Positions 44,619 through 52,689 of a stretch of 64,000 nucleotides of DNA are shown piece after piece; within the stretch, counting starts at the first letter, position 1, and each line of letters begins with the position of its first letter. Source of the stretch: JANOSH01 sp031415695 (GTDB lineage Bacteria > Actinomycetota > Acidimicrobiia > Acidimicrobiales > Ilumatobacteraceae); NCBI GenBank assembly GCA_031415695.1, contig JANOSH010000052.1:62001-126000 (forward strand), in the 5' to 3' direction. The position numbers were made by a program, and so were the translations under genes. The notes beneath the pieces were generated by a model that searched no databases, was not told where the DNA came from, and saw nothing but the letters and a program-made list of their open reading frames with translations.

Positions 44619-44864
44619 ATGCGCACTGCGACGGTCACAGAGGCGAAGAACACGCTGTCAGCCTTAGTAAGCGAGGTTGACTCGGTCGGTGAACGAGTAG
44701 TCATCACAGTGAATGGGATGCCCGCTGCCGTACTCCTCGGTTCTGACGACTACGAAGCGCTCATGGAGACAATCGAGTGCCTTTCCGACCCTGAGATTGC
44801 CGAAGCGATACGAGCCCACCGAGCGGGTTCGGCCGACATGGAGCCCTGGCAGCGAAAACTGTGA
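44619..44864 (+). CDS. Phd/YefM (RelB-type) antitoxin
   Basis: The 81-aa product starts MRTATVTEAKNTLSALVSEV and includes VVITVNGMPAAVLLGSDDYE, the Phd/YefM fold, with a tail (IAEAIRAHRAGSADMEPWQR) that binds toxin. It overlaps the RelE-type toxin gene by 4 bp (GTGA at 44861-44864). It should repress the operon, with toxin modulating repression. It shares the MRT.x.v.EAK start with the orphan antitoxin at 269-505, but the tails differ, so they serve different toxin families. Confidence 0.88.
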   Translation: MRTATVTEAKNTLSALVSEVDSVGERVVITVNGMPAAVLLGSDDYEALMETIECLSDPEIAEAIRAHRAGSADMEPWQRKL

Positions 44865-45133
44865 CGTACGCGTTGGAGGTTTCGGGTCAGGCGCGCCGCC
44901 AACTCGCTCGCCTTCCAGCCAAGACCTACGACGCAATCGCCGCGTTCATGGAGGGCCCCCTGTGTGAGAACCCCCATCGGGTCGGTAAGCCATTGGTAGA
45001 CGAGTTCGACGGCTACCAGTCGGCCCGTGTTGGCGTATTTCGAATCGTCTACGCAGTCGACGACACAATTCTGATTGTGGGTGTCGTTGCTGTCGGGCAC
45101 CGTGCGTCGATTTACGGTCGCCCGCTTAGCTGA
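44861..45133 (+). CDS. RelE/ParE-family toxin
   Basis: The 90-aa protein (MTYALEVSGQARRQLARLPA ... NPHRVGKPLVDEFDGYQSAR ... VFRIVYAVDDTILIVGVVAV) is a typical RelE: the 'R.G.FRIVY.VDD..LIV.VV.VGHR' C-terminal strands hold the basic residues that cut mRNA in the ribosomal A site. It is full length and starts with the GTG overlapping the antitoxin stop. With the antitoxin it forms an intact pair. Confidence 0.9.
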   Translation: MTYALEVSGQARRQLARLPAKTYDAIAAFMEGPLCENPHRVGKPLVDEFDGYQSARVGVFRIVYAVDDTILIVGVVAVGHRASIYGRPLS

Positions 45134-45184
45134 TACTCGTCGATCTGCGTGCCTACGAACTAGCCGCCACGTAGGATCATTTCA

Positions 45185-46912
45185 ATGGAACAGCAGTGGA
45201 TTGTCGACATGGTGCCGGGGCCGCGATTCCCCGCATGGACGCGCGGCAACGCCGCCGACGTGTTTCCCGACCCGGTCACTCCGGCCTTTGTGACGATGTA
45301 CTTAGGTGCGGGTCTCGGTGCCGGTTTGCGTGACGCATACATTGCGTTCGGCACGCTCGACTGGGATGAATACGAACACCCGAACCGACCCGAACTGTTC
45401 AAGGTATTCGGCGGGTATCTGTATAACCCGCTGTCGCTCACCCGCCTGTTCGGCGCCCGCACGCCAGGGCTTACACCTGAACTTATCGACAAAGCATTCT
45501 TCGACGATCGTGCCGACGTGCCAGCGTACGTGGCCGAGCCGTGGCATGAATCCGAGCGCCACGGCGAGAAGCTTGTGGCGTCGATGGGGTGGGCCATGAC
45601 CGCTACTGCGCTTCCCGAACTCGACGTTGACAAGGCCATGGCCGAGCGACTCCGCGACGAACGCCCCAACCTGCGCGAGCTCAGTTACGCAGGGGTGTTG
45701 GCGCGGGCGCGTTCCATCGTGCCGTTCATCCGTCAAGCGTTCGAGACGGGCATGATCGTGTCGAGCCTGTCGTCGATCGGGCCCGGAGCCTTGCAAGCCA
45801 TGTGCGATGGCCTGGGCGACCCGACGTTGGCAATTCGTCTGCTGGCCGGCATCGAGGCTGACTCGGCCGCTCCATCACATGCGATGTGGGCCCTCGCTTC
45901 CCAAGCGCGTTCGTCGTCCGTCGTGACAGCGGTATTCGAGTCTGGTCTCGACGACGTACTGTCCGGGCTCAAGGCCGACGGTTCTCCCGAGGCCACCGCT
46001 TTCCTTGACGGTTTCGCCGACCTGTTGCGAAAGTACGGCTCGCGCGGGCCGAATGAGTGGGACGTCATCGCAGACACATGGGAGGTGCGTCCACGAACAG
46101 CGCTCGCGGCTATCGACCTCATGCGCCAGTCGTCGCACGAGCAGGCCCCAAGTGTGCGCAAGACCGCGGCCATCGTTGAACGTGACCGTGTGATTGGTGA
46201 GGTACGAGCCAAGCTCGCGGGCGACGCCGAGACCCTCGGTACGTTCAACGCCGCGCTTGGCTCGGCGCAGCTATTCCTGAGCGGCCGTGAGCGGTACAAG
46301 ACAAACTGCATCATGCTGGTGGGCGAAATCCGTATGTGTCTGCGCGAGATCGGTCGGCGTATGGTCGAGGTGGGTGTCATCGATTCGGTCGAGCAGATCT
46401 TCATGCTCACCGACGCCGAATTCGACGAGTTGCGTCACGAACCCGACCGCTTCCGTACGATTATTGCTGAGCGTTGGGCGCAGTATCAGTCACTGTTCGA
46501 GATCGAACCTATTTTCGTCATCAACGGCCATGTGCCGCCGGTAGCGCAGTGGCCGAGGCGTTCAACCAAGACGATCGAAGCGGCAAGGTCGGGCACCGTG
46601 CTCAGCGGTGCGTGCGGCTCGGGTGGTGTGGCTACCGGGCGGGCACGGGTGATTGTCGACCCCTCGGACCCCGGCCTGTTCGAACCCGGCGAGGTGCTCG
46701 TTGCGCCACAAACCGATCCGTCATGGACCCCATTGTTTGTGCCCGCTGCTGCCGTCATCGTGAATGTCGGTGCCATGGGAAGTCACGCCATGATCGTGTG
46801 CCGCGAACTTGGCATCCCATGCGTTGCGTCAGTCCAAGATGCCACCGTGCTCATTTCCGACGGCGCTCTGGTCACCGTCGACGGCAACGCCGGTACGGTG
46901 ACCATTCACTGA
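45185..46912 (+). CDS. Stand-alone PEP-utilising-enzyme-like protein (paralogue A)
   Basis: The 575-aa protein ends in the swivelling phosphohistidine domain of PEP-utilising enzymes: LSGACGSGGVATGRARVIVD, GEVLVAPQTDPSWTPLFVPA and AMGSHAMIVCRELGIPC with the phosphorylatable His534, exactly 42 residues from the C-terminus. The N-terminal 450 residues are helical (MEQQWIVDMVPGPRFPAWTR...) and lack both the ATP-grasp domain and the PEP/pyruvate barrel needed for a full PEP synthase. A paralogue with the same layout is at 59648-61360. Such proteins resemble the C-terminal two thirds of rifampin phosphotransferase; possibly partners supply the nucleotide. Its 3' end overlaps the convergent amidohydrolase gene by 84 bp. 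Confidence 0.75.
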   Translation: MEQQWIVDMVPGPRFPAWTRGNAADVFPDPVTPAFVTMYLGAGLGAGLRDAYIAFGTLDWDEYEHPNRPELFKVFGGYLYNPLSLTRLFGARTPGLTPELIDKAFFDDRADVPAYVAEPWHESERHGEKLVASMGWAMTATALPELDVDKAMAERLRDERPNLRELSYAGVLARARSIVPFIRQAFETGMIVSSLSSIGPGALQAMCDGLGDPTLAIRLLAGIEADSAAPSHAMWALASQARSSSVVTAVFESGLDDVLSGLKADGSPEATAFLDGFADLLRKYGSRGPNEWDVIADTWEVRPRTALAAIDLMRQSSHEQAPSVRKTAAIVERDRVIGEVRAKLAGDAETLGTFNAALGSAQLFLSGRERYKTNCIMLVGEIRMCLREIGRRMVEVGVIDSVEQIFMLTDAEFDELRHEPDRFRTIIAERWAQYQSLFEIEPIFVINGHVPPVAQWPRRSTKTIEAARSGTVLSGACGSGGVATGRARVIVDPSDPGLFEPGEVLVAPQTDPSWTPLFVPAAAVIVNVGAMGSHAMIVCRELGIPCVASVQDATVLISDGALVTVDGNAGTVTIH

Positions 46913-48172
46913 CAGGTCACGGTAAACAATGCCATCCTTGATCACGGCCCGGATCTTGTCGTGTTGTTGCAGCACGGTAATGTCGGCCAGCGGGTCGGCG
47001 TCGAGGATGATCAGATCTGCGTACTTGCCATCCTCCAATGTGCCGACCATACCGTCGGGGTCGGCCGCCGCGCCGCCGTCGCGGGTTGCGCACATGAGCG
47101 CGTCGAACGGTGTCATTCCGAACAGTGCTACAAAGTATTCAAGGTCTCGGGCGTAGGTTCCGTGAGGGGCGATGTTCAATCCATAGTCGCCGCCGATTAG
47201 CACCCGCACGCCAACCTCGCGAAGGCGGCGCACAGCCTTCACTGTTTCTTCGACCTCGCGTTCGTATCCCTTGGCCTTGACAGCCTCGCGGGAAAAGCCG
47301 ATCTCGTGCCCCCGTTCGATAAACGCCATCTCCCACCCGATGGCCGGGCCCACGAACAACCGATGACGTTCTCGCCGAAGCACATCGACAGCCTCGTCAT
47401 CGAGATAGTTGGCGTGGCCAATAATGTCGACTCCGAAGTGCACTGCCTGTTTCACAGCTGCAGCGGAACGGGAATGGCACACCACGCGCATGTTGCGGGC
47501 GTGAGCCTCGTCGACTGCGGCTTCGACCTCCTCGTCGCGGTACGACAACTCACCGGGCGGCGCGTGGGCTGACAACAGTTCGCCATCGAGGAAAATCTTC
47601 ACAATGTCGGCACCACTCTTTCTTAGCGCCCGCACCGCGGCGCGCACGGCCCACGGCCCATCGACAATGGTGCCGAGCCCCTCATGTGGCGCCGCGTTCG
47701 GATCCTTGCGGTTGTCGGCATTGCTGGCGGTACCACCCACATCGCGACCGGATGCGGCGAGTCGGGGGCCGGGGATCTGCCCGCGGTTGATGGCATTTCG
47801 AAGCGCAACGTCGACCCGGTGCACCGAACCAAAACTGATAGCCGACGTGAACCCCGACCCGAGCATTACGCGGGCGTTGTCGACCGCATGAATCATTGCT
47901 TCCTCGGCTGGAAGTTTGTCGAGTTCCGTAGGCGCGGCATTGGCGTAGGAAAGGTGAGCGTGCGACTCGGTCATCCCCGGCATCACGAACTGACCACCGA
48001 GGTCGACCCGTCGAATATCGCCAGGTATATCGCCGAACGTCGACAGATGCCCTGCTCGGCGCACATACCGACCGGAGATCCACACAGCACCGTCGGTGAT
48101 CACTTCTTCGCCCGTACCGGTGAACAGTCGGGCGTTCGTGAACACCACGTCAGAAGCGGTACTGAGGGTCAT
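46829..48172 (-). CDS. Amidohydrolase (imidazolonepropionase/prolidase-like)
   Basis: The 447-aa protein has an amidohydrolase barrel with metal ligands ESHAHLSY (HxH), a candidate carbamylated Lys in ADIVKIFLDGEL, VVCHSRSAAA, DIIGHANYLDD and the Asp in VRVLIGGDYGLN, and ends with the small beta domain (KYADLIILDADPLADITVLQ). The subfamily includes Xaa-Pro dipeptidases and cyclic amide hydrolases. ATG at 48170-48172, overlapping the upstream gene stop by 4 bp. It is the third gene of an operon with an amidohydrolase_2 and a small monooxygenase. Its last 84 bp overlap the 3' end of the convergent PEP-utiliser gene. Confidence 0.85.
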   Translation of the reverse strand: MTLSTASDVVFTNARLFTGTGEEVITDGAVWISGRYVRRAGHLSTFGDIPGDIRRVDLGGQFVMPGMTESHAHLSYANAAPTELDKLPAEEAMIHAVDNARVMLGSGFTSAISFGSVHRVDVALRNAINRGQIPGPRLAASGRDVGGTASNADNRKDPNAAPHEGLGTIVDGPWAVRAAVRALRKSGADIVKIFLDGELLSAHAPPGELSYRDEEVEAAVDEAHARNMRVVCHSRSAAAVKQAVHFGVDIIGHANYLDDEAVDVLRRERHRLFVGPAIGWEMAFIERGHEIGFSREAVKAKGYEREVEETVKAVRRLREVGVRVLIGGDYGLNIAPHGTYARDLEYFVALFGMTPFDALMCATRDGGAAADPDGMVGTLEDGKYADLIILDADPLADITVLQQHDKIRAVIKDGIVYRDLSVNGHRTGVAVDGDQSAVGNEHGGILD

Positions 48173-49164
48173 GTTGCCACCTTCGTTGGGTCGTGGCGGA
48201 GCAATCGCTCGGCGTTCGGTGTAAGCGACAGCGTGAACGGATCTCGTGCGTGAGCGCCGCCCGAATCCCACCCGCCGTAATTCGTACCGAACACCATGTG
48301 GTCCGTGCCGACGACGTCGATGAGCGTGGCGAGAGCGCTGGGTGAATCCATATGCGAGTCGTACCACAACATGCGCAAATGATCTCGTAACCCACCGTCG
48401 CGCAGATGCTCTGGCCCCCACGGCCGGGTGCCGACAGCGAGCTCGAATTTCTCGACGAGGAACGCAATGGCACCGCCGCCGTGCGAGATGCACATGTCGA
48501 GATGGGGGTGGCGTTGGGTGACGCCGCCAAGCACCAACTCGACAACGGCGATCGTTTCGTCAAAGGTGTATCCGAACAGAATGCCCAGGTCGAACCGGCC
48601 CAACCGAGGGTCGCGAGGTGCACCCACTCCGTCGGTGGAAGCCGGGTGCAGAAACAACGGCATGTCGAATTGGACCAAGGTTCGGTAGAAGTCGTCGAGG
48701 CGTGGATCATCGAGCGGGTAGCCGAGATCGGTTCCAAGGTGTACTGCCACGAGGCCAAGATCACGTCGGCACCGCACCAACTCACGAAGCGCAGCGTCGA
48801 TGTCTTGCATGGGGAGCGTGGCGCATCCCGCGAATCGTGTGGGATGCGCACGTACAAGCTCGGCCATGGCGTCGTTGTGAACGCGGCAGAATCGCACGGC
48901 ATCAGCGACCTCGATTCCATGGAACATCGTCAGCGGGTTTGGCGACAGCAGTTGGACGTCGATGCCGTCACGATCCATAGCCCGCAATCGTTTGTCGATG
49001 TCCATGAACAGGCTGCCGCGGTATGGCATTGGTTTCATGACGTACTCGCCGATCCGAAAGAACGGCACACCGTTAGCATCAACAGCGAGTTCGGGACCGA
49101 ACCGGCCAGCCTGCCCGAACCCCGCCTCCAGCACTACGTGAGCATGGAGGTCGATGGCGTTCAT
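48169..49164 (-). CDS. Amidohydrolase_2 family protein (ACMSD-like decarboxylase/hydrolase)
   Basis: The 331-aa product starts MNAIDLHAHVV (HxH metal ligands), continues RAMDRDGIDVQLLSPNPLTM, FAGCATLPMQDIDAALRELV, PLFLHPASTDGVG (third His) and ends with the TDHMVFGTNYGGWD Asp. This is the aminocarboxymuconate-semialdehyde decarboxylase branch (amidohydrolase_2), whose members decarboxylate aromatic acids or hydrolyse ring products with Zn or Mn. The ligands are complete. It overlaps both neighbours by 4 bp, so the three-gene operon is tightly coupled. An aromatic or heterocyclic ring substrate is the natural guess, but cannot be shown. Confidence 0.85.
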   Translation of the reverse strand: MNAIDLHAHVVLEAGFGQAGRFGPELAVDANGVPFFRIGEYVMKPMPYRGSLFMDIDKRLRAMDRDGIDVQLLSPNPLTMFHGIEVADAVRFCRVHNDAMAELVRAHPTRFAGCATLPMQDIDAALRELVRCRRDLGLVAVHLGTDLGYPLDDPRLDDFYRTLVQFDMPLFLHPASTDGVGAPRDPRLGRFDLGILFGYTFDETIAVVELVLGGVTQRHPHLDMCISHGGGAIAFLVEKFELAVGTRPWGPEHLRDGGLRDHLRMLWYDSHMDSPSALATLIDVVGTDHMVFGTNYGGWDSGGAHARDPFTLSLTPNAERLLRHDPTKVAT

Positions 49165-49511
49165 TCGTCTGCGAAAAACGTGTGTCGGGCACTGCCATCA
49201 ACGGCATAAACCGGTTCGCTCTTGTCCACGAGATACATCCGATTCCACGCCCCTGTGATGCCGTACTCGCGTAGTACGTCGCGCATTATGAAATAGTTGG
49301 CGTGCTCGAAGTGGGCAGCGAGCGACGGGCCGTCGTCCCACAATTCGTACACCTGGATACGTGTGGCGACCGAGGGGTCGGCGGCAAAGCAATATGCCTG
49401 GCAACCCGTTTCATCGACCCGCGTCGCCAACTGAATCGAAGCCGAGGCTGTGACCGCCGCGTCTCGCGACACCTGATTGGCGTAGTCAATCGTGGCAGCT
49501 ATAACGATCAT
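49161..49511 (-). CDS. Antibiotic-biosynthesis-monooxygenase (ABM) fold protein
   Basis: The 116-aa product has the small dimeric alpha+beta barrel of ABM proteins (MIVIAATIDYANQVSRDAAV, CQAYCFAADPSVATRIQVYE, LWDDGPSLAAHFEHANYFIM). Family members include cofactor-free monooxygenases for quinones and aromatic compounds and many of unknown role. It is the first gene of the amidohydrolase operon (4-bp overlap), which supports a part in ring oxidation or detoxification upstream of the two hydrolases. It diverges from the cupin gene at 49573. Confidence 0.8.
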   Translation of the reverse strand: MIVIAATIDYANQVSRDAAVTASASIQLATRVDETGCQAYCFAADPSVATRIQVYELWDDGPSLAAHFEHANYFIMRDVLREYGITGAWNRMYLVDKSEPVYAVDGSARHTFFADE

Positions 49512-49572
49512 GAAAGTCCCCGTTCCTCGTTCGCTGAGGTTACCTGCCGAGCGGGCTAGTTAGTGTGGCGAG

Positions 49573-50469
49573 ATGAGCATGATCGCCTTGCTTGAACCGT
49601 CAGTCGAACGCCTCGGAGTGGACGTGCACATTGGCTCCGGCCCCGGGCCCGTGCTCTCCGACGTATGGACCATAGGTGCATGGGCGCTGCGATTCGTGCG
49701 GCTCGATGCCGGGCAGCAGTTCCGTCCCGATCGGACGCGCGGGCCTGTGTTCGTGAAGGTGATCACTGGCACGCTCGTTCAAGCCGGGCAGTCGGCGTAC
49801 CCAGTTGTCGGAGAGGTCCGGCGCACCGAGTTGTTGGACGGTGGGGTGGAAGCGGCGAGCACCGGTGCCTTGTTTGCTGTCTTTAGTGCAATCGGCGATA
49901 CCACAGCGGCTATCTCGTCGGTTGAGCAGCTGACATATGGCGGTCCGTTAGCCGACCGTTTGCTGTGGCGATCGTATGAGTCCATGTATACGGCAGCCAC
50001 ACCGATCTTCGACGGCGTCGATGCCCACCTCGCTCCTGGCTTCCACCTCCTCGACAACAACGGCCACGAGATCGCCTACCTGTTCACGTGGGTAGCCGGT
50101 AAGGGTGTCGATATGTCGACTCACAACCACGGGCGTGCGCCCAAAGTAACGGCGCCGGCATTTGCTGAAGTGCACTGGGTGATGTACAACGGCACCGGTC
50201 GGGGAGGCATGTACGTGACCGATGCACCGGACTCGCAAAAGCGCTACCGCACCCCGGTATTGCAAGGCGAGGAACACGGCCCGTTTTTCGTGTTCGACCC
50301 GGCGACCGGTGCCCCAGTTCTTCGCGACAATGGAGCGGTTGAATACCCGTGGCACAGCTGGGAAGCAGGTACCGATGAACATCCCGGTCAGGCCTACGAC
50401 GTGGTTGCGGCCTTTGAAATCACGGTGCCTTACGCGAAGGTCATAGAGAGGCGCGTGTCTGCGGTTTGA
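49573..50469 (+). CDS. Cupin protein resembling the aldos-2-ulose dehydratase (AUDH) cupin domain
   Basis: The 298-aa protein ends with FHLLDNNGHEIAYLFTWVAG, then STHNHGRAPKVTAPAFAEVH and WVMYNGTGRGGMY, which I associate with the C-terminal cupin domain of fungal aldos-2-ulose dehydratase/isomerase; HNHG plus a Glu and later His would bind a metal. The N-terminal part (FVRLDAGQQFRPDRTRGPVF) looks like another degenerate cupin. AUDH turns glucosones into microthecin-type products; this bacterial stand-alone could act on sugar-derived dicarbonyls. The family link is from memory and not certain. It starts with ATG at 49573 and is 61 bp from the divergent ABM gene. Confidence 0.55.
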   Translation: MSMIALLEPSVERLGVDVHIGSGPGPVLSDVWTIGAWALRFVRLDAGQQFRPDRTRGPVFVKVITGTLVQAGQSAYPVVGEVRRTELLDGGVEAASTGALFAVFSAIGDTTAAISSVEQLTYGGPLADRLLWRSYESMYTAATPIFDGVDAHLAPGFHLLDNNGHEIAYLFTWVAGKGVDMSTHNHGRAPKVTAPAFAEVHWVMYNGTGRGGMYVTDAPDSQKRYRTPVLQGEEHGPFFVFDPATGAPVLRDNGAVEYPWHSWEAGTDEHPGQAYDVVAAFEITVPYAKVIERRVSAV

Positions 50470-50493
50470 TACATGCGTATCGTCGCTATTTGT

Positions 50494-51537
50494 TCAGTCG
50501 ACCACGAGCACGATCTTGCCGACGTGCTGTTTCGACTCGAACAGCTGTTGCGCGATGACTATGTCGGGCAACGGGAACGTGGCCGCAACAAGTGGCCTGA
50601 TCTCGCCTTTCTCGATGCGCCCAATGAGCGCGGCGAAGACGGCAGGCTCGACAATTGTGCCGCCTAGGAGCTGTAGGTCCTTGAGGTAGAGCGTGCGCAG
50701 GTCGAGTTCCACGATGGGCCCGGCGATCGCCCCGGCCACTGCATAGCGCCCGCCGGGTCGAAGCGCCTCGAGTAGACGCGGCCAAGACGCTCCTCCCACC
50801 ACGTCGATGACAACGTCGAACGCATCACGTCCCATGACCTCTCTCGGGTCGTCGTCGCGACCTATCACTTGGGTTGCGCCGCATGCTCGAATCGCTTCCA
50901 CCTTCGATGCGGCGGCAACGGCGACAACAAACGCGCCCCGGGCGACCGCGAGTTGAACAGCCGCCGACCCGACGCCACCTGAGGCGCCCGTGACGAGCAC
51001 TGTGGATTCGGATCCCACTCGTGCAAGCGTGAGCAGATTCTCGGCAGTGCCGTACGCGCACGGGAACGTCGCCAACTCTATGTCGGTGAGGTCGCTGGTG
51101 ACGCACCACGCGTGGACGGATGGCACGGTGACATATTCGGCGAAAGCGCCATCGAGCTCGGATCCGAGGTACAGCGCTTTGTGAGGGACCCATTGGAGCG
51201 GCTCGCGGATAGCGGGTTCGACAAGCACTCGCTCACCAATCCGGCCTGGGTCGATGTCTGCCCCGACGGCAACGATGTGGCCGCACGCATCGATCCCCTG
51301 GATTCGGGGGAACTGCAAGGACATACCGGTCCATCCAGTGTCGTCGGCGCCTTGGGAGTACCAGCCGACCCGAGTGTTGATGTCGGTTGCGTTGACAGCA
51401 GCAGCCTTGACCGCGATAAGAACGTCCCGAGGCCCTGGTCGAGGAACAGGTACGTCGTCGCTACACTCAAGCCGTTCGTAACTGCCGTGCCCTGTGGTGA
51501 GCACAGCCGTCATGGTTGTTGGCAACATGGAATTCAT
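50494..51537 (-). CDS. Medium-chain dehydrogenase/reductase (quinone-oxidoreductase-like)
   Basis: The 347-aa protein shows the MDR fold without the structural zinc: VPVPRPGPRDVLIAVKAAAV, NATDINTRVGWY, GIDACGHIVAVGADIDPGRI, then the Rossmann motif VLVTGASGGVGSAAVQLAVA. No catalytic Cys/His zinc set is clear (PRIQGIDACG has one Cys), so it is more probably an NADPH quinone or enoyl reductase than a zinc alcohol dehydrogenase. Start ATG at 51537; Mets at residues 4 and 9 are alternatives. It converges on the cupin gene (24 bp between stops). Confidence 0.82.
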   Translation of the reverse strand: MNSMLPTTMTAVLTTGHGSYERLECSDDVPVPRPGPRDVLIAVKAAAVNATDINTRVGWYSQGADDTGWTGMSLQFPRIQGIDACGHIVAVGADIDPGRIGERVLVEPAIREPLQWVPHKALYLGSELDGAFAEYVTVPSVHAWCVTSDLTDIELATFPCAYGTAENLLTLARVGSESTVLVTGASGGVGSAAVQLAVARGAFVVAVAAASKVEAIRACGATQVIGRDDDPREVMGRDAFDVVIDVVGGASWPRLLEALRPGGRYAVAGAIAGPIVELDLRTLYLKDLQLLGGTIVEPAVFAALIGRIEKGEIRPLVAATFPLPDIVIAQQLFESKQHVGKIVLVVD

Positions 51538-51624
51538 TCGTCCATTTTGAACCTATTCCGCTTGGGCGCAAACTCACATTCGACTCACAGGAATTCCTCA
51601 GACTCGTCCACTTAACTAGGTGAC

Positions 51625-52689
51625 ATGCGTTTAACTAGTGAAACCCGTCAGCGCCGCTCGCGCCTCATGCTGCAACGATGCTCGGTGACGATGCTCGGCC
51701 TCGCTGTCGCATGTTCGGCGAACGGAACAGGCGCGCCTGCATCCGAACCGGCCACAACCGCGGGTACCGCGGGTGTAGCGGGTGTCGCTTCGACCCAGCC
51801 GGTGTTGGCGACTACTTTGACCGTGCCTGCCACCACGGTGGCCACGGCGGCAACGACCGTATCGAAAGCGACCGCACCGACAACTCAACCTACCGCCCCT
51901 TCGCCCGCAGGCGTCACGTCGGTCGTAGTCGATTCCACGCCCGACAAATACTTTGTGTTGTACGTCAAGCCGAACCTAAACGCAGTGACCGAGATCCCGG
52001 TTTCCATCACAATTGGTAAGGCCGGAACGACTGCGCTTACCGACGGCCGTAATCAGTTACCGAAGGAGCACTACCGGGTCGCTACATTCAGCGTTGCTAG
52101 CCCCGGCGATATCGATGGCGATGGCGCTAACGACCTGACCGAGCTTGCCGATCCGGTGAACGCCAACCCGTTCAACCCTGCCCCGCGTCTCGACCCGGCA
52201 AACGGTGCCGTCATCGTCCCCGACAAGGCGTCCTTCGAGCGACTCTCATACCAGGGCGACGACGTCGCTCGTGACGCGTACCTCGCCGGCATTGAGTTCA
52301 TGAAGTTCTGGATTATCGACATCGACAAGGCACACCCAAGCATCTACTTCATGAACACCGAGGCCTTCCGCGCTCACCCTCAGTTCGCGTCGGTTGTCGG
52401 CATTTCTGGTGGACGAGGACCATCCGCCGACAAGATGCGTGGCGATGTTGCGTATGACGCTTACGCCACCGCCGCTGACGGCTCGAAGGGTCGATACCGG
52501 TTCGCGTTTCAGCCGAACGACGCCTACACATTCGAACAGATCGCTCTGGCCTACGAGCTATTGGTAACGAGTATGCCGGTACTCAAGAACAACCTGTCGT
52601 ACCTGGCCTTCGCGCAGGCTGGCCTTCCCCTCTACAAGAAGGAAAAGGCCTCGTACGACGCCTACCGTGTTCCGGTGATCATGGAATGA
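51625..52689 (+). CDS. Secreted lipoprotein, N-terminal half of a PEP/pyruvate-binding-domain protein
   Basis: The 354-aa product has a lipoprotein signal (MLQRCSVTMLGLAVACSA, lipobox LAVAC), a long Ala/Thr-rich linker, then a domain reading VLYVKPNLNAVTEIPVSITI, GDIDGDGANDLTELADPVNA, FMKFWIIDIDKAHPSIYFMN, FEQIALAYELLVTSMPVLKN. As I recall, this domain is normally the N-terminal half of one large secreted protein with a dikinase-like C-terminal half; here that half is the next gene, overlapping by 4 bp. The calcium-loop-like DxDGDG motif suggests extracellular Ca binding. Function unknown. Confidence 0.75.
   Translation: MRLTSETRQRRSRLMLQRCSVTMLGLAVACSANGTGAPASEPATTAGTAGVAGVASTQPVLATTLTVPATTVATAATTVSKATAPTTQPTAPSPAGVTSVVVDSTPDKYFVLYVKPNLNAVTEIPVSITIGKAGTTALTDGRNQLPKEHYRVATFSVASPGDIDGDGANDLTELADPVNANPFNPAPRLDPANGAVIVPDKASFERLSYQGDDVARDAYLAGIEFMKFWIIDIDKAHPSIYFMNTEAFRAHPQFASVVGISGGRGPSADKMRGDVAYDAYATAADGSKGRYRFAFQPNDAYTFEQIALAYELLVTSMPVLKNNLSYLAFAQAGLPLYKKEKASYDAYRVPVIME

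Noticed and set aside
44619..45133. Recent duplicate of the orphan antitoxin at 269-505
   Set aside because: Only the first dozen residues are alike, as across the family; tails and toxin types differ.
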